Shown in pieces: positions 1-8,793 of a stretch of 64,000 nucleotides of DNA (its first letter is position 1; each line of letters begins with the position of its first letter). Source of the stretch: Xanthomonas cissicola. GTDB taxonomy: Bacteria > Pseudomonadota > Gammaproteobacteria > Xanthomonadales > Xanthomonadaceae. The notes under the pieces are model-generated. The model did no database searches. It had not been told where the DNA came from and saw only the letters and a program-made list of their open reading frames with translations. The DNA lies in assembly GCF_008801575.1 (NCBI RefSeq), contig NZ_VZPL01000001.1, forward strand, positions 124,001 through 188,000. The letters are read 5' to 3'. A program made the translations under genes and the position numbers.

Positions 1-530
1 CGCTTGCTCAGCGCGCCCAGACGGTCGTCCTGCAGCGGTTTGCGCCGCCGTGTGGCAACCGGTTTGGCCGGTTCCGCCACCATCGCCGGCAGCAGCAGCG
101 CGAACGCCTGCAGCGCCTGCACGTCGTCATTGCCGGGGGCCGGGCGGCCTTCGCTCCAGGCCACGCAAAGCATGCCGTGCGTGGTGCCCAGCGCGTGGAT
201 CGGCACCCTGGCTTCGCGGATATCGGACGGGCGCGGTGGCATCAACCAGGCCGCCTCATGGCCGTCGCCGGCGGCGCTGGCCCCGGGCGGCAATGTACGG
301 CCGCGGCTGGCCAACACTTGCGCGCGCGGGCCGCGCTGCGCCAGAACTGCGCCGTGTTCCAGGCCCAGTAGCAGCAGCACCCGCCCGAGGACCGCATCGC
401 AGGCCTGCTCGGGACTCTGCACCTGGCGCAGTGCAACGGCAGCTTCCCAAAGCGCCTGCCAACGCGCGCTATCGGAGGCCTCGCGGCGCAAGGTCAGGCG
501 CCAATCGCCAGCATTGGTGGGGGTCTCCAT
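1..530 (-). CDS. GAF-like sensory protein, N-terminal part, cut by window edge
   Basis: The minus-strand frame opens with ATG at 530 and runs off the left edge, giving 176 complete codons. Residues about 20-150 look like a GAF-type fold: a helix rich in Ala/Leu, alternating hydrophobic strands (VLLLLGLEHGAVLAQ) and a central GMLCVAW strand. They are followed by a basic linker (ATRRRKP) that usually leads into an output domain. The output domain lies outside the window, so I cannot say whether this is a kinase, a diguanylate cyclase or a DNA-binding regulator. The high-GC plus-strand frame opposite is longer but shows no recognisable fold. Seen: the open frame and composition. Inferred: the GAF assignment. 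Confidence 0.55.
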   Translation of the reverse strand, partial: METPTNAGDWRLTLRREASDSARWQALWEAAVALRQVQSPEQACDAVLGRVLLLLGLEHGAVLAQRGPRAQVLASRGRTLPPGASAAGDGHEAAWLMPPRPSDIREARVPIHALGTTHGMLCVAWSEGRPAPGNDDVQALQAFALLLPAMVAEPAKPVATRRRKPLQDDRLGALSK

Positions 531-654
531 AGTTTCGCTCTAGGCCGATCAGCATATTTGAGTATATGCCACTCGGCAGAATTGTTGGGGCTGCTTGATT
601 TCGATACTGAGCTTGCCCGATGAGGCACCCCCATCTATCACACGGAGATTCCCC

Positions 655-1170
655 ATGCGTCGCACACTCTTCTCTCTGGTTCTGGCTCTGGCTGCCACCC
701 CGGCGCTGGCTGGCGGCGTGATGCATTACACCGACAAGGCCAAGCTGCCGGCCGGCGGCGAAGAGCGCGAAGTCGCTGCGCTGTTCGACACCTGGAACGC
801 GGCGCTGGCCACCGGCAACCCGCACAAGGTGGCCGACCTGTACGCACCGGACGGCGTGTTGCTGCCGACGGTCTCCAACGAAGTGCGCGCCTCGCGCGAA
901 CAGATCGAAAACTACTTCGAGATGTTCCTGACCAAGAAGCCGCAGGGCGTGGTCAATTACCGCACCGTGCGCGTGCTCGATGACGACAGCGCCGTGGATG
1001 CCGGCGTGTATACCTTCACGCTGACCGACAAGGCCGGCAACAAGAGCAACGTGCAGGCCCGCTACACCTTCGTGTACGAAAAGCGCGACGGCAAGTGGCT
1101 GATCATCAACCACCACAGCTCGGCGATGCCGGAAGTGGACACGCGCGCGGCGGTTGCCAAGGCCAAGTAA
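655..1170 (+). CDS. Secreted SnoaL-like/DUF4440 (SgcJ/EcaC-type) protein
   Basis: A 171-residue protein. Residues 1-19 form a signal peptide (MRRTLFSLVLALAATPALA), so it should act in the periplasm. Residues 40-155 match the NTF2-like cone fold of the DUF4440/SgcJ family: a helix with FDTWNAAL, then GNPHKVADLYAPDGVLLPT, and strands ending in YTFVYEKRDGKWLIINHHSS. Members bind small molecules or serve as association domains, and no specific substrate can be read here. The ATG at 655 is preferred over the upstream frame extension because it starts exactly at the signal peptide and follows a GGAG stretch. It is monocistronic, with msrA starting 95 bases downstream. Confidence 0.85.
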   Translation: MRRTLFSLVLALAATPALAGGVMHYTDKAKLPAGGEEREVAALFDTWNAALATGNPHKVADLYAPDGVLLPTVSNEVRASREQIENYFEMFLTKKPQGVVNYRTVRVLDDDSAVDAGVYTFTLTDKAGNKSNVQARYTFVYEKRDGKWLIINHHSSAMPEVDTRAAVAKAK

Positions 1171-1265
1171 TGCGGCGCGGACGACAGGCGCTGGCCGGGC
1201 AGGCTTGAAAGTGGCTCTGGCCGGCGCCATCCAGCAGGCAATCCTGACGATTGCGGAGCTGCACC

Positions 1266-1916
1266 ATGCTGGGAATCGGCGCCTTCAAACAACGTCTGCC
1301 ACGCCCGGGCGAAGCACTACCCGGGCGCGAGCAAGCGCTGCCGCTGCATAACACGCACCTGGTCAACGGCCATCCGTTGCGCGGGGAATTCACTGGTCTG
1401 GCCCAGGTGCAATTCGGGCTCGGCTGTTTCTGGGGCGCGGAACGCAAGTTCTGGAACGTGCCAGGGGTCTACACCACAGCAGTGGGTTACGCCGGCGGGC
1501 AGACGCCGAACGCGACCTATTCGGAAGTGTGTTCCGGGCAGACCGGCCACACCGAAGCGGTGCTGGTGGTGTTCGACGACCATGCGGTGTCGTTCGCACA
1601 ATTGCTGCGTACGTTCTGGGAAAGCCACGACCCCACCCAGGGCATGCAGCAAGGTAACGATATGGGGACGCAATACCGTTCGGCGATTTACTGCACCACG
1701 CAGGCGCAGTACGACGCCGCGCTTGCCAGCCGCGATGCGTATCAGCAACAACTGACCGCAGCCGGTTATGGCGAAATCACCACGGAGATCCGTTTCCCGG
1801 CGCCCACGTTCTACTACGCCGAAGACGATCACCAGCAATATCTCGCCAAGCACCCCAACGGGTATTGCGGGCTTGGCGGCACAGGAGTGAGCTGCCCGAT
1901 CGGGCTGGATGCCTGA
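1266..1916 (+). CDS. msrA: Peptide methionine-S-sulfoxide reductase MsrA
   Basis: A 216-residue cytoplasmic enzyme that reduces methionine-S-sulfoxide in proteins or free methionine using thioredoxin-recycled cysteines. The catalytic motif GCFWG is present with Cys54. Two C-terminal cysteines, Cys201 and Cys210 (in [12 protein letters not shown]), are positioned as the resolving pair. [11 protein letters not shown] and the Tyr-rich [12 protein letters not shown] segment are further family signatures. There is an N-terminal extension of about 45 residues before the core, as in E. coli-type MsrA. The ATG at 1266 is chosen over an in-frame TTG five codons upstream. Its position near oxyR and ahpCF fits an oxidative-stress neighbourhood, although it is not in their operon. 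Confidence 0.97.
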
Positions 1917-2338
1917 CGGAAAGGCGGGCCGGATTGAAACGCTGTCATCCACAAGATCGTGGCAGCGTGCCGATGGCCGACAGTGACCGGCAGCGTTATC
2001 ACGATCAGGCACCGCATGGGAGTGCGTGCTAGGCAACTTGAATGGCTGCGTCGGAGACGGCGCGGCCATCTTTTTTGAGCGGAGGTCGCAACACACGCTG
2101 GTGATGGGGCGATACGTTTTTGTAAGGTGAATCGGCTCGGCGACGCTGTACAGCGAATCAGTGGTGTGAGTTGTTGCGGCGAGCGCCGCAGAAGACCGGG
2201 GCAGCAAATCATCGGAGGCTGCTCAGCGCGGGCAATTACTCCTGATGATTCGCCGCGAACGGTATGGAGACTCGATACAAGCAATCAGCACGGTGAGCCA
2301 GGACAGGGCATCAGCTGTACCGGCTTGAATCGGTTGGA
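1917..2338. other. Non-coding gap between convergent msrA and the PfpI gene
   Basis: About 420 bases between two converging genes. Both strands contain only short frames with no recognisable family, and I see no strong U-tailed terminator or repeat. I report nothing functional here. Confidence 0.5.
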
Positions 2339-2908
2339 TCAAACGAATTCTCCGGCAAACATGCCGCGCAACTGGGCAAGCGTGTCGGTGCGCTCCGGAT
2401 GCAATTGCCGCATGCACGCCAATGCGAACCCCACCGGGCTGGTGCCGGGTGCGGTGATGACGCCGTCGGCGCTGACGACCTTTTCGTGGCGATAGTGCGC
2501 AGCGCCTGCGTACGGCACCACGTGCTCCTGCAAGAAGGCCAGCGCGTTGCTGGTGTGCGCGCGCTCATCGAGCAGGCCGGCATAGGCGAAGGCGAGGGTG
2601 GCGCCGCAAATCGCCGCGACCGGGCGCTGCTGCTGCACGCGCTCGACAAGCAAACCGCTCAGCCCGGGAATTTCGCCGGCCTGCCAGCGTTCGCTGCCGG
2701 GCAGGAGCCATAGATCAGCTTCGAGTGGCGCCAGATCGGAGAGGGCGAATTCCGGCGTGATGCGCAGGCCACCGATGGACTGCAGCGGTTGCCCGTCGAT
2801 ACTGGCAATGGCGACCTGGTCGCCGAACCATTCGCGTGCTGCCGGCAGCACCACGCCGATTTCCCAATCGGCCACGCCGTCGACCATCACCACTGCAATG
2901 TTTGCCAT
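2339..2908 (-). CDS. DJ-1/PfpI family protein
   Basis: A 189-residue protein of the class I glutamine-amidotransferase-like superfamily. It has the early strand MANIAVVMVDGVADWEIG with an acidic residue near position 16, and the nucleophile elbow VAAICGATLAFAY with Cys101, followed by a helix that matches the DJ-1/PfpI arrangement. Family members include glyoxalases, chaperone/deglycases and stress proteins, and the substrate cannot be read from sequence. The C-terminal PGTSPVGFALACM segment is typical of the YajL/ThiJ-like branch. It has no signal peptide and is expected to be cytoplasmic. It is monocistronic on the minus strand, with its promoter expected in the gap up to 3264. Confidence 0.88.
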   Translation of the reverse strand: MANIAVVMVDGVADWEIGVVLPAAREWFGDQVAIASIDGQPLQSIGGLRITPEFALSDLAPLEADLWLLPGSERWQAGEIPGLSGLLVERVQQQRPVAAICGATLAFAYAGLLDERAHTSNALAFLQEHVVPYAGAAHYRHEKVVSADGVITAPGTSPVGFALACMRQLHPERTDTLAQLRGMFAGEFV

Positions 2909-3264
2909 TGTCCGTTACGCCAGTTGAGGGAATCCGGATTCTAGGCAGTGCGCGCGCCGCGGGTGTAAGCTATATGTGGAGAGCAGGGCGTTTGGTCCAA
3001 GCGGCACACGGCGCAGGTGTGGCTTTGCTGGGCCGCGGTCTTCTGTCTGTCGTACAGACGCGCTGATATGCGGCTGCCGTTGATCCCGGTACAGCCGGCT
3101 GCGGAAGCGACAATCCCCCATTCACGAGCTGCCCGCATCCGTACCCGTTATCGCGACGCAGACCCGCTTGGCCGCACATCCCCATCTAAACCAAGCTCCA
3201 AAAACAACAACGCCCGCAGCCGAGCAGCTGCAGGTGTTATGTGCAGAACAGGCTCGCTGCGTGA
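2909..3264. other. Intergenic region upstream of the PfpI gene
   Basis: About 355 bases that should hold the promoter of the minus-strand PfpI gene and the 3' end of the tal transcript. I could not place a convincing promoter or terminator, and no coding frame resembles a real gene. Confidence 0.45.
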
Positions 3265-4233
3265 TCAGCCAGCGAGTTTGTCGGCAATGGTCTTGCGCAG
3301 TGCGTGCAAGTCCTTGGCGAACGTGTCGATGCCGCTGGCCAGCTTCTCGGTGGCCATCGGGTCGGCGGCCAGGCCCGAAGCGAAGCTATCGCTGTCGATC
3401 GGGGTGAACTGAGCATTGTCTGCCTGGGCCGGGGAGAGCTTGCGCGGCAGCTCGCCGTGCTCGGCGTCGAGCTTTTCCAGCAGGTCCGGCGAAATGGTCA
3501 GGCGGTCGCAACCGGCCAACGCTTCGATCTGCGCGGTCGAGCGGAACGAGGCGCCCATGACCACCGTGGACGAGCCGCGCTGCTTGAACTCGTTGTAGAC
3601 GGTGCGCACGAACACCACGCCCGGATCTTCATCTATGCTGGCCGGGGTCTGCCCCTGCGCCACGTAGTAGTCCAGGATCCGGCCCACGAACGGCGAAATC
3701 AGGAACACGCCGGCTTCGGCACAGGCCAGCGCCTGCGAGCGGTTGAAGATCAGCGTCAGGTTGCAGTCGATGCCTTCTTTCTGCAGCTGCCGGGCGGCTT
3801 CGATGCCTTCCCAGGTCGCGGCGATCTTGATCAGGATCTTGTCCTTGGACACGCCGCGCTCGGCGTACATCGCAATGAACTTGCGCGCCTTGGCGATGGT
3901 GGCCTGGGTGTCGTGCGCCAGATCGGCGTCGACTTCGGTGGATACGCGCCCCGGCACTAGTTCGGCCAGCTTGACGCCCACGCCGATGGTCAGGCGGTCG
4001 GCGACTTCGTTGACGGTGGCGGTGCGATCGTCGCCGCCGTGCTCGCGGCCCCAGGCCAGCTCGCGTTCGATCAGGTCGGCATAGACCGGCAGGTCCAACG
4101 CCTTCTTGACCAGGGTGGGGTTGGTGGTGCAATCGACCGGCTTCAGGCGCTTGATGGCGTCGTAATCGCCGGTGTCGGCGACAACGACGGACAGCTCACG
4201 CAGTTGGGCAAGCTTTGAGGGGGATGCAGTCAT
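3265..4233 (-). CDS. tal: Transaldolase
   Basis: A 322-residue class I aldolase-type enzyme of the non-oxidative pentose phosphate pathway, moving a dihydroxyacetone unit from sedoheptulose-7-phosphate to glyceraldehyde-3-phosphate. The motif CTTNPTLV near residues 35-42 and the Schiff-base segment [11 protein letters not shown] with Lys136 identify the TalB-like branch, as do [14 protein letters not shown] and [11 protein letters not shown]. Length is usual for TalB. It lies 53 bases downstream of rnk on the same strand and could share its transcript, although a strong hairpin sits between them. Cytoplasmic. Confidence 0.97.
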   Translation of the reverse strand: MTASPSKLAQLRELSVVVADTGDYDAIKRLKPVDCTTNPTLVKKALDLPVYADLIERELAWGREHGGDDRTATVNEVADRLTIGVGVKLAELVPGRVSTEVDADLAHDTQATIAKARKFIAMYAERGVSKDKILIKIAATWEGIEAARQLQKEGIDCNLTLIFNRSQALACAEAGVFLISPFVGRILDYYVAQGQTPASIDEDPGVVFVRTVYNEFKQRGSSTVVMGASFRSTAQIEALAGCDRLTISPDLLEKLDAEHGELPRKLSPAQADNAQFTPIDSDSFASGLAADPMATEKLASGIDTFAKDLHALRKTIADKLAG

Positions 4234-4272
4234 GCGGGTTCTCTCGAATCGTGGAACGGGTCGGGGATAGGA

Positions 4273-4299
4273 CGCAGCGCGCTACGTTAGCGCGCTGCG
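4273..4299 (-). terminator. Strong hairpin overlapping the rnk stop codon
   Basis: Two perfect 12-base arms (4273-4284 and 4288-4299) enclose a 3-base loop. The last codons and stop of rnk lie inside the stem. No T-run follows on the minus strand, so this is either a weak or processing-type terminator or an mRNA-stabilising structure between rnk and tal. Confidence 0.5.
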
Positions 4300-4727
4300 C
4301 GCCGGAAGTCGCCCGCCGCTGCGGGTTGCTCGTGCACGGCAGTCACGCGCAGGCGCAGGTCGCGTCCGTCGGGCGTGCGCCAATCGATGCGCTGGCCAAC
4401 CGACAGGCCGAGCAGCGCGCTGCCGACCGGCGCAAGCACCGAGATGCGTCCGTGCTGCACATCGGCTTCATGCGGATACACGAGGGTGAGCGTATGCCGT
4501 TCGCCATGCAGCTGGTCTTCGCATTCGATGCGTGAGTGCATGGTGACGACATCGCCGGGAATTTGGTCGGGCGGCAGCACACGGGCGCGGCCCAGTTCGT
4601 CGCTCAGCGCAGTGGCGGCGGGATGCTTGTTGAAGCTTGGCGAATCGAGCAATGCCTCAAGCCGGGCAAGGTCGCGGCTGGATACCAGAATGGATGGCGG
4701 CAAGCCGCTGTGGTGTTGCGAAGTCAT
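4287..4727 (-). CDS. rnk: Regulator of nucleoside diphosphate kinase (GreA/GreB-like)
   Basis: A 146-residue protein with the Rnk layout. Residues 10-55 form a short helical N-terminal part (LVSSRDLARLEALL), and residues 60-140 are a GreA/GreB-type C-terminal FKBP-like domain (LVYPHEADVQHGRISVLAPVGSALLGL). In family members the short N-terminal arm cannot reach the RNA polymerase active site, so Rnk binds polymerase without transcript-cleavage activity; that is family knowledge. The frame stays open upstream to 4838, but the ATG at 4727 has a well-spaced CAGGAG and starts where homology begins. It lies downstream of oxyR with a 490-base gap. Confidence 0.88.
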   Translation of the reverse strand: MTSQHHSGLPPSILVSSRDLARLEALLDSPSFNKHPAATALSDELGRARVLPPDQIPGDVVTMHSRIECEDQLHGERHTLTLVYPHEADVQHGRISVLAPVGSALLGLSVGQRIDWRTPDGRDLRLRVTAVHEQPAAAGDFRRAAR

Positions 4728-5217
4728 GGCAGTCTCCTGACGAATACGGCTTGCCGACATGGCAAGCGTCTCTGACAAGGTGAGGGCGCCGGCGGCTGAT
4801 CGCAATGCATGGATGTTGCGGACCCAAGGCACTGGCAAGGGCTGCCACGCAGGCGCTGCAGGCCTGGTGCAGCGAGCAAGCGCTGCGGTTGAGGCAATCG
4901 GAGGGTGAGGGCATCACGGCCGCTGCAAACGAGCCCGCTTCCACCGCATGCCGCAAACATCGCACTATCAGTCTCGAGCAAGCGAACCAAAACGCTGCTC
5001 GCAAATCGCATGGTCGCGTGGGCAGCGTGCTGCCGCCAGCCGCGTCCAACACACAGCGGCAGATTGATGCGCAGCAAACCTGCGGGCAAGAGCGTTGCGC
5101 ACAAACAAACAAAAAGCGACGCTCGCGCGCCGCCCAATTCCAAACCTCCAACCGGCACTCGAAGCGACCGCAACCGCGATGCGCTTTTCCGATTCCCGAT
5201 TCCCGATTCCCGATTCG
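4728..5217. other. Non-coding gap between oxyR and rnk
   Basis: About 490 bases without a credible gene. The only structure I see is the GATTCCC tandem repeat that abuts the oxyR stop codon at the right end. The rnk promoter is expected at the left end, but I cannot place it. Confidence 0.5.
5188..5217. repeat. Tandem GATTCCC heptamer repeat
   Basis: Three complete GATTCCC units in direct tandem (5191-5211), flanked by partial units on both sides, lie immediately 3' of the oxyR stop codon. The same heptamer, arranged as inverted pairs, recurs near 53,970, 59,810 and 60,950, so this is a dispersed family in the genome. Confidence 0.8.
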
Positions 5218-6159
5218 CTAAGCCGCCACCGCCTTCGGTCCTGGCGCAGGCTGATCCAGCGTGAACAGGCTCTCGGGCAATTCCTTGAACAGCTGCGACA
5301 GCTGCTCCAAAAACGCGGTCATTGCCGAACTGCGCCGCCACGCCATCGCAATGCGGCGGCTAGGCTGCTTGTCTTCACGGAAGCGGATCAGGCGGATGTT
5401 TTCCGAGCGCGCAACAGGAGGCTTGACCGCCAGCAGCGGCAGCAAGGTCACCCCGACATTGGCCGCGACCATCTGACGCAGGGTTTCCAGACTTGTGGCC
5501 TGAAATTCGGATTTTTCCAGCGCGCCGGCCAGATGGCAGACATCCAGCGCCTGGTCGCGCAGGCAGTGGCCATCTTCCAGCAGCAACAGGCGCTGCTCGG
5601 ACAAGTCGTCCAGGGTCATGCTGTCGTGGCGCGACAGCGGGTGGCTTTCCGGCACTGCCAGCACGAAGGGCTCTTCGAACAGGAATTCGGCATGCAGCTG
5701 GTCGTCCTGCAATGGCAATGCAAGCAAGGCGGCATCCAGGCGACCTTCGCGCAACTGGTGCATCAGCTGATCGCTCTTCTCTTCGATCAGCAGCAGTTCC
5801 AGACGCGGAAAACGCTCGCGGATGCGCGGTACCACATGCGGCAACAAATACGGGGCCAGGGTGGGAAAGATGCCCAGACGCACCGTGCCCGCTTCCAGGT
5901 CCTGGCTGCGGCGTGCGGCTTCCTTCATCTGTTCCACCTCGGCCACGATGCTGCGTGCACGCACGGCGGCTTCGCGGCCGGCCGGGGTCAGCATGACCTT
6001 GCGCGGTGCACGTTCCACCAGCGACACGCCGAGCTCGTCTTCGAGTTTCTTGATCTGGGTGGACAGCGTTGGCTGGCTGACAAAGCAGGCGGACGCCGCG
6101 CGGCCGAAATGCTTGTGGTCGGCCAGGGCTACCAGATATTTCAGGTCACGCAGATTCAT
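5218..6159 (-). CDS. oxyR: Peroxide-sensing LysR-type regulator OxyR
   Basis: A 313-residue LysR-family activator. The winged helix-turn-helix occupies residues 1-60 (HFGRAASACFVSQPTLSTQIKK), and the effector domain runs from about residue 90 on. Cys199 and Cys208 in DGHCLRDQALDVC are exactly the redox pair that forms the activating disulfide in OxyR. It controls ahpC and usually catalases. It follows ahpF by 91 bases on the same strand, with a 12-bp perfect stem in the spacer that could uncouple its level from ahpF. The ahpF-oxyR arrangement is known in Xanthomonas. Confidence 0.97.
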   Translation of the reverse strand: MNLRDLKYLVALADHKHFGRAASACFVSQPTLSTQIKKLEDELGVSLVERAPRKVMLTPAGREAAVRARSIVAEVEQMKEAARRSQDLEAGTVRLGIFPTLAPYLLPHVVPRIRERFPRLELLLIEEKSDQLMHQLREGRLDAALLALPLQDDQLHAEFLFEEPFVLAVPESHPLSRHDSMTLDDLSEQRLLLLEDGHCLRDQALDVCHLAGALEKSEFQATSLETLRQMVAANVGVTLLPLLAVKPPVARSENIRLIRFREDKQPSRRIAMAWRRSSAMTAFLEQLSQLFKELPESLFTLDQPAPGPKAVAA

Positions 6160-6210
6160 ATACAGCAGCCTTCATTGCGGTGACGGGGAACCACTGGCGC
6201 GTGTTGCAAG

Positions 6211-6239
6211 CTTAGCGCCCGGGTTGGCCGGGCGCTAAG
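6211..6239 (-). promoter_or_regulatory. Perfect hairpin between ahpF and oxyR
   Basis: Two perfect 12-base arms (6211-6222, 6228-6239) flank a 5-base loop in the 91-base ahpF-oxyR spacer. No T-tract follows on the minus strand, so read-through with partial attenuation, or protection of the ahpF mRNA 3' end, is more likely than full termination. Confidence 0.6.
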
Positions 6240-6250
6240 CGGGCGCTTGC

Positions 6251-7843
6251 TTATGCGGCCTGGGCCACACTGTCGGCAGTGGCCGGTGCGCTGGTGCGGA
6301 TCAGATGGTCGAATGCACTCAGCGCCGCCTTGGAACCTTCGCCCATTGCGATCACGATCTGCTTGTACGGCACCGTGGTGGCGTCGCCAGCGGCGAACAC
6401 GCCGGGTACATCGGTCTGGCCACGGTCGTCGACGATGACTTCGCCGCGCGGCGACAGCGCCACCGTGCCGCGCAGGAACTCGGTGTTGGGGAGCAGGCCG
6501 ATCTGCACGAACACGCCTTCCAGCTCGATGTGCTGGATATCGCCGCCGGTGCGGTCCTTGTAGACCAGACCGGTGACCTTCTGTCCGTCGCCGAGTACTT
6601 CAGTGGTCTGCGCGCTGGTGATGATGCGTACGTTGTGCAGGCTGCGCAGCTTGCGTTGGAGCACTTCGTCGGCGCGCAGCTTGTCGTCGAATTCCACCAG
6701 CGTGACATGCGCCACGATGCCGGCCAGATCGATCGCCGCTTCCACGCCCGAGTTGCCGCCGCCGATCACCGCCACGCGCTTGCCCTTGAACAGCGGGCCG
6801 TCGCAGTGCGGGCAATACGCCACGCCCTTGTTCTTGTACTGATCTTCGCCAGGCACGTTCATCTGCCTCCAGCGCGCACCGGTGGACAGGATCACGGTCT
6901 TGCTCTTGAGCGAGGCGCCATTGGCCAGCTTGATTTCGATCAGGCCATCGGCACCGGCCGGGATCAGCTGCTCGGCACGCTGCAGATTCATGATGTCCAC
7001 GTCGTACTGGCGCACGTGTTGCTCGAGCGCGGCGGCCATCTTCGGGCCTTCGGTCTCCGGCACGGAAATGAAGTTCTCGATCGACATGGTGTCCAGCACC
7101 TGCCCACCAAAACGCTCGGCGGCCACGCCGGTGCGGATGCCCTTGCGTGCGGCATACACCGCTGCTGCCGAACCGGCCGGGCCACCGCCGACCACCAGCA
7201 CGTCGAACGCTTCTTTTGCAGCGATTTTCGCAGCGTCGCGCTTGGCGGCATTGGTATCCAGCTTGGCGACGATCTGCTCCAGCGTCATGCGGCCCTGGTC
7301 GAACAGCTCGCCGTTCAAGTACACGGTGGGCACCGACATGATCTGGCGGGCCTCTACTTCGTCCTGGAACCAGGCACCGTCGATGGCCACGTGCTTGATG
7401 CGCGGGTTGAGCACGGCCGCCAGGTTCAGCGCCTGCACCACGTCCGGGCAGTTCTGGCACGACAGCGAGAAATAGGTTTCGAACTGGTAATCGCCATCCA
7501 GGTGCTGCACCTGCTCGATCAGCTCGGCGGCGGCCTTGGACGGGTGGCCGCCCACCTGCAGCAGCGCCAGCACCAGTGAGGTGAACTCATGGCCCATCGG
7601 CAGCCCGGCAAAGCGCAGCGAGATGTCCTGGCCGGGCGTGGTCAGCGCGAACGAGGGCTTGCGCTGGTTGTCGTCGCGGTGGATGTCCAGGCTGATCTTG
7701 TCCGACAACAGCACCAACTCTTCCAGCAGGTCGAGCATTTCGCGCGAGCCGGCACTGTCGTCGATCGAGGCGTTGATTTGAATCGGCCGCGTCACCCGTT
7801 CCAGGTAGGCGGTCAGCTGGGTCTTGAGATTGGCATCCAACAT
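6251..7843 (-). CDS. ahpF: Alkyl hydroperoxide reductase subunit F
   Basis: A 530-residue NADH-dependent flavoprotein disulfide reductase that reduces AhpC. Its N-terminal tandem thioredoxin-like domain (residues 1-200) carries the CQNC pair. The FAD-binding motif [12 protein letters not shown] starts near residue 217. The thioredoxin-reductase-like redox pair is CPHC in [11 protein letters not shown]. The NADH-binding motif [14 protein letters not shown] follows, and the second FAD motif [14 protein letters not shown] is near the C-terminus. The length matches E. coli AhpF. It lies 185 bases downstream of ahpC and upstream of oxyR, and should be peroxide-inducible through OxyR. Confidence 0.98.
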   Translation of the reverse strand: MLDANLKTQLTAYLERVTRPIQINASIDDSAGSREMLDLLEELVLLSDKISLDIHRDDNQRKPSFALTTPGQDISLRFAGLPMGHEFTSLVLALLQVGGHPSKAAAELIEQVQHLDGDYQFETYFSLSCQNCPDVVQALNLAAVLNPRIKHVAIDGAWFQDEVEARQIMSVPTVYLNGELFDQGRMTLEQIVAKLDTNAAKRDAAKIAAKEAFDVLVVGGGPAGSAAAVYAARKGIRTGVAAERFGGQVLDTMSIENFISVPETEGPKMAAALEQHVRQYDVDIMNLQRAEQLIPAGADGLIEIKLANGASLKSKTVILSTGARWRQMNVPGEDQYKNKGVAYCPHCDGPLFKGKRVAVIGGGNSGVEAAIDLAGIVAHVTLVEFDDKLRADEVLQRKLRSLHNVRIITSAQTTEVLGDGQKVTGLVYKDRTGGDIQHIELEGVFVQIGLLPNTEFLRGTVALSPRGEVIVDDRGQTDVPGVFAAGDATTVPYKQIVIAMGEGSKAALSAFDHLIRTSAPATADSVAQAA

Positions 7844-7996
7844 GGAGAACTCCTGGGAATGGGCAAGGGGAGGGCATGGCGTCGCTGCGCTGAGGCAGGT
7901 CGCCGGGGAGGAAGGGAGTGAACCGCAGCCGGCGCGAGGTCGGGGTGCGTGCTGGCGGCAGCTGGCGGGTAGCCCGGCACCGGCTCCGGTTCACCC

Positions 7997-8014
7997 CCGG
8001 CCCGACTGGGCCGG
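7997..8014 (-). terminator. Hairpin downstream of ahpC
   Basis: Seven-base GC arms CCGGCCC / GGGCCGG with a 4-base loop lie just after the ahpC stop codon. There is no T-tract on the minus strand, so it may act as a processing or partial-termination site that makes ahpC transcripts more abundant than ahpF. Confidence 0.45.
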
Positions 8015-8028
8015 AGATGACAGCCGGC

Positions 8029-8592
8029 TTAGATCTTGCCGACCAGGTCCAGCGACGGAGCCAGGGTCTTGGCGCCTTCCTTCCACTTGGCCGGGCAGAC
8101 CTGGCCAGGATTGTTGGCCACGAACTGTGCAGCGGTCAGCTTGCGCAGCGTCTCGGTGACGTCGCGGGCGATGGAGTTGTCGTGGATTTCCAGCGTCTTG
8201 ATCACGCCTTCCGGATTGATGATGAAGGTGCCACGCAGGGCCAGGCCTTCTTCTTCAATATGCACGCCGAACGCGCGGGTCAGCTTGTGGGTCGGGTCGC
8301 CGATCAACGGGAACTGCGCCTTGCCCACGGCCGGCGAGGTTTCGTGCCACACCTTGTGCGAGAAATGCGTGTCGGTGGTGACGATATAGACCTCGGCGCC
8401 AGCCTTCTGGAAGGCGGCATAGTTGTCGGCGGCGTCTTCCACTTCGGTCGGGCAGTTGAAGGTGAATGCGGCCGGCATGAAGATCAGCACCGACCACTTG
8501 CCCTTCAGGCTGGCCTCGGTGACTTCGATGAAGTTGCCATTGTGGTACGCATTCGCCTTGAACGGCTGGACCTGGGTGTTGATGAGAGACAT
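8029..8592 (-). CDS. ahpC: Alkyl hydroperoxide reductase subunit C (2-Cys peroxiredoxin)
   Basis: A 187-residue typical 2-Cys peroxiredoxin that reduces hydrogen peroxide and organic hydroperoxides and is recycled by AhpF. The peroxidatic Cys47 lies in AFTFNCPTE and the resolving Cys166 in GQVCPAKW. The length is identical to E. coli AhpC. It is transcribed separately or upstream of ahpF, with a hairpin in between. An OxyR-type ATAG-N7-CTAT element lies about 100 bases upstream of the start. Confidence 0.98.
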   Translation of the reverse strand: MSLINTQVQPFKANAYHNGNFIEVTEASLKGKWSVLIFMPAAFTFNCPTEVEDAADNYAAFQKAGAEVYIVTTDTHFSHKVWHETSPAVGKAQFPLIGDPTHKLTRAFGVHIEEEGLALRGTFIINPEGVIKTLEIHDNSIARDVTETLRKLTAAQFVANNPGQVCPAKWKEGAKTLAPSLDLVGKI

Positions 8593-8668
8593 TGAGTTTC
8601 CTCGTGCGGTAAAAGGGGGCGGGGGATGGAACAGGCGCCATGGTAGGCAGGATCGATAGATTCCTCAA

Positions 8669-8705
8669 ATCGATTGATGGAATTACATAGATAGTCTTTG
8701 GCTAT
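8669..8705 (-). promoter_or_regulatory. Candidate OxyR binding site upstream of ahpC
   Basis: The segment 8691-8705 reads ATAG-N7-CTAT, the OxyR half-dimer signature. A weaker copy (8669-8683) sits with the expected 7-base spacer, giving a 37-base tandem arrangement. Several positions deviate from the consensus, so this is inference supported by the adjacent ahpC and oxyR genes. Confidence 0.6.
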
Positions 8706-8793
8706 CGACTCGTCAGATGGCATCTGGCGCAATCGCGGTGCACGCCATCGTCGATAATGGTCAGCCGATGTTGCGTGTAGGTGAACAGCCCGT

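Noticed and set aside
5188-5217. Possible CRISPR or microsatellite array
   Set aside because: Units are 7 bases with no spacers and no cas genes nearby; it belongs to the dispersed GATTCCC family.
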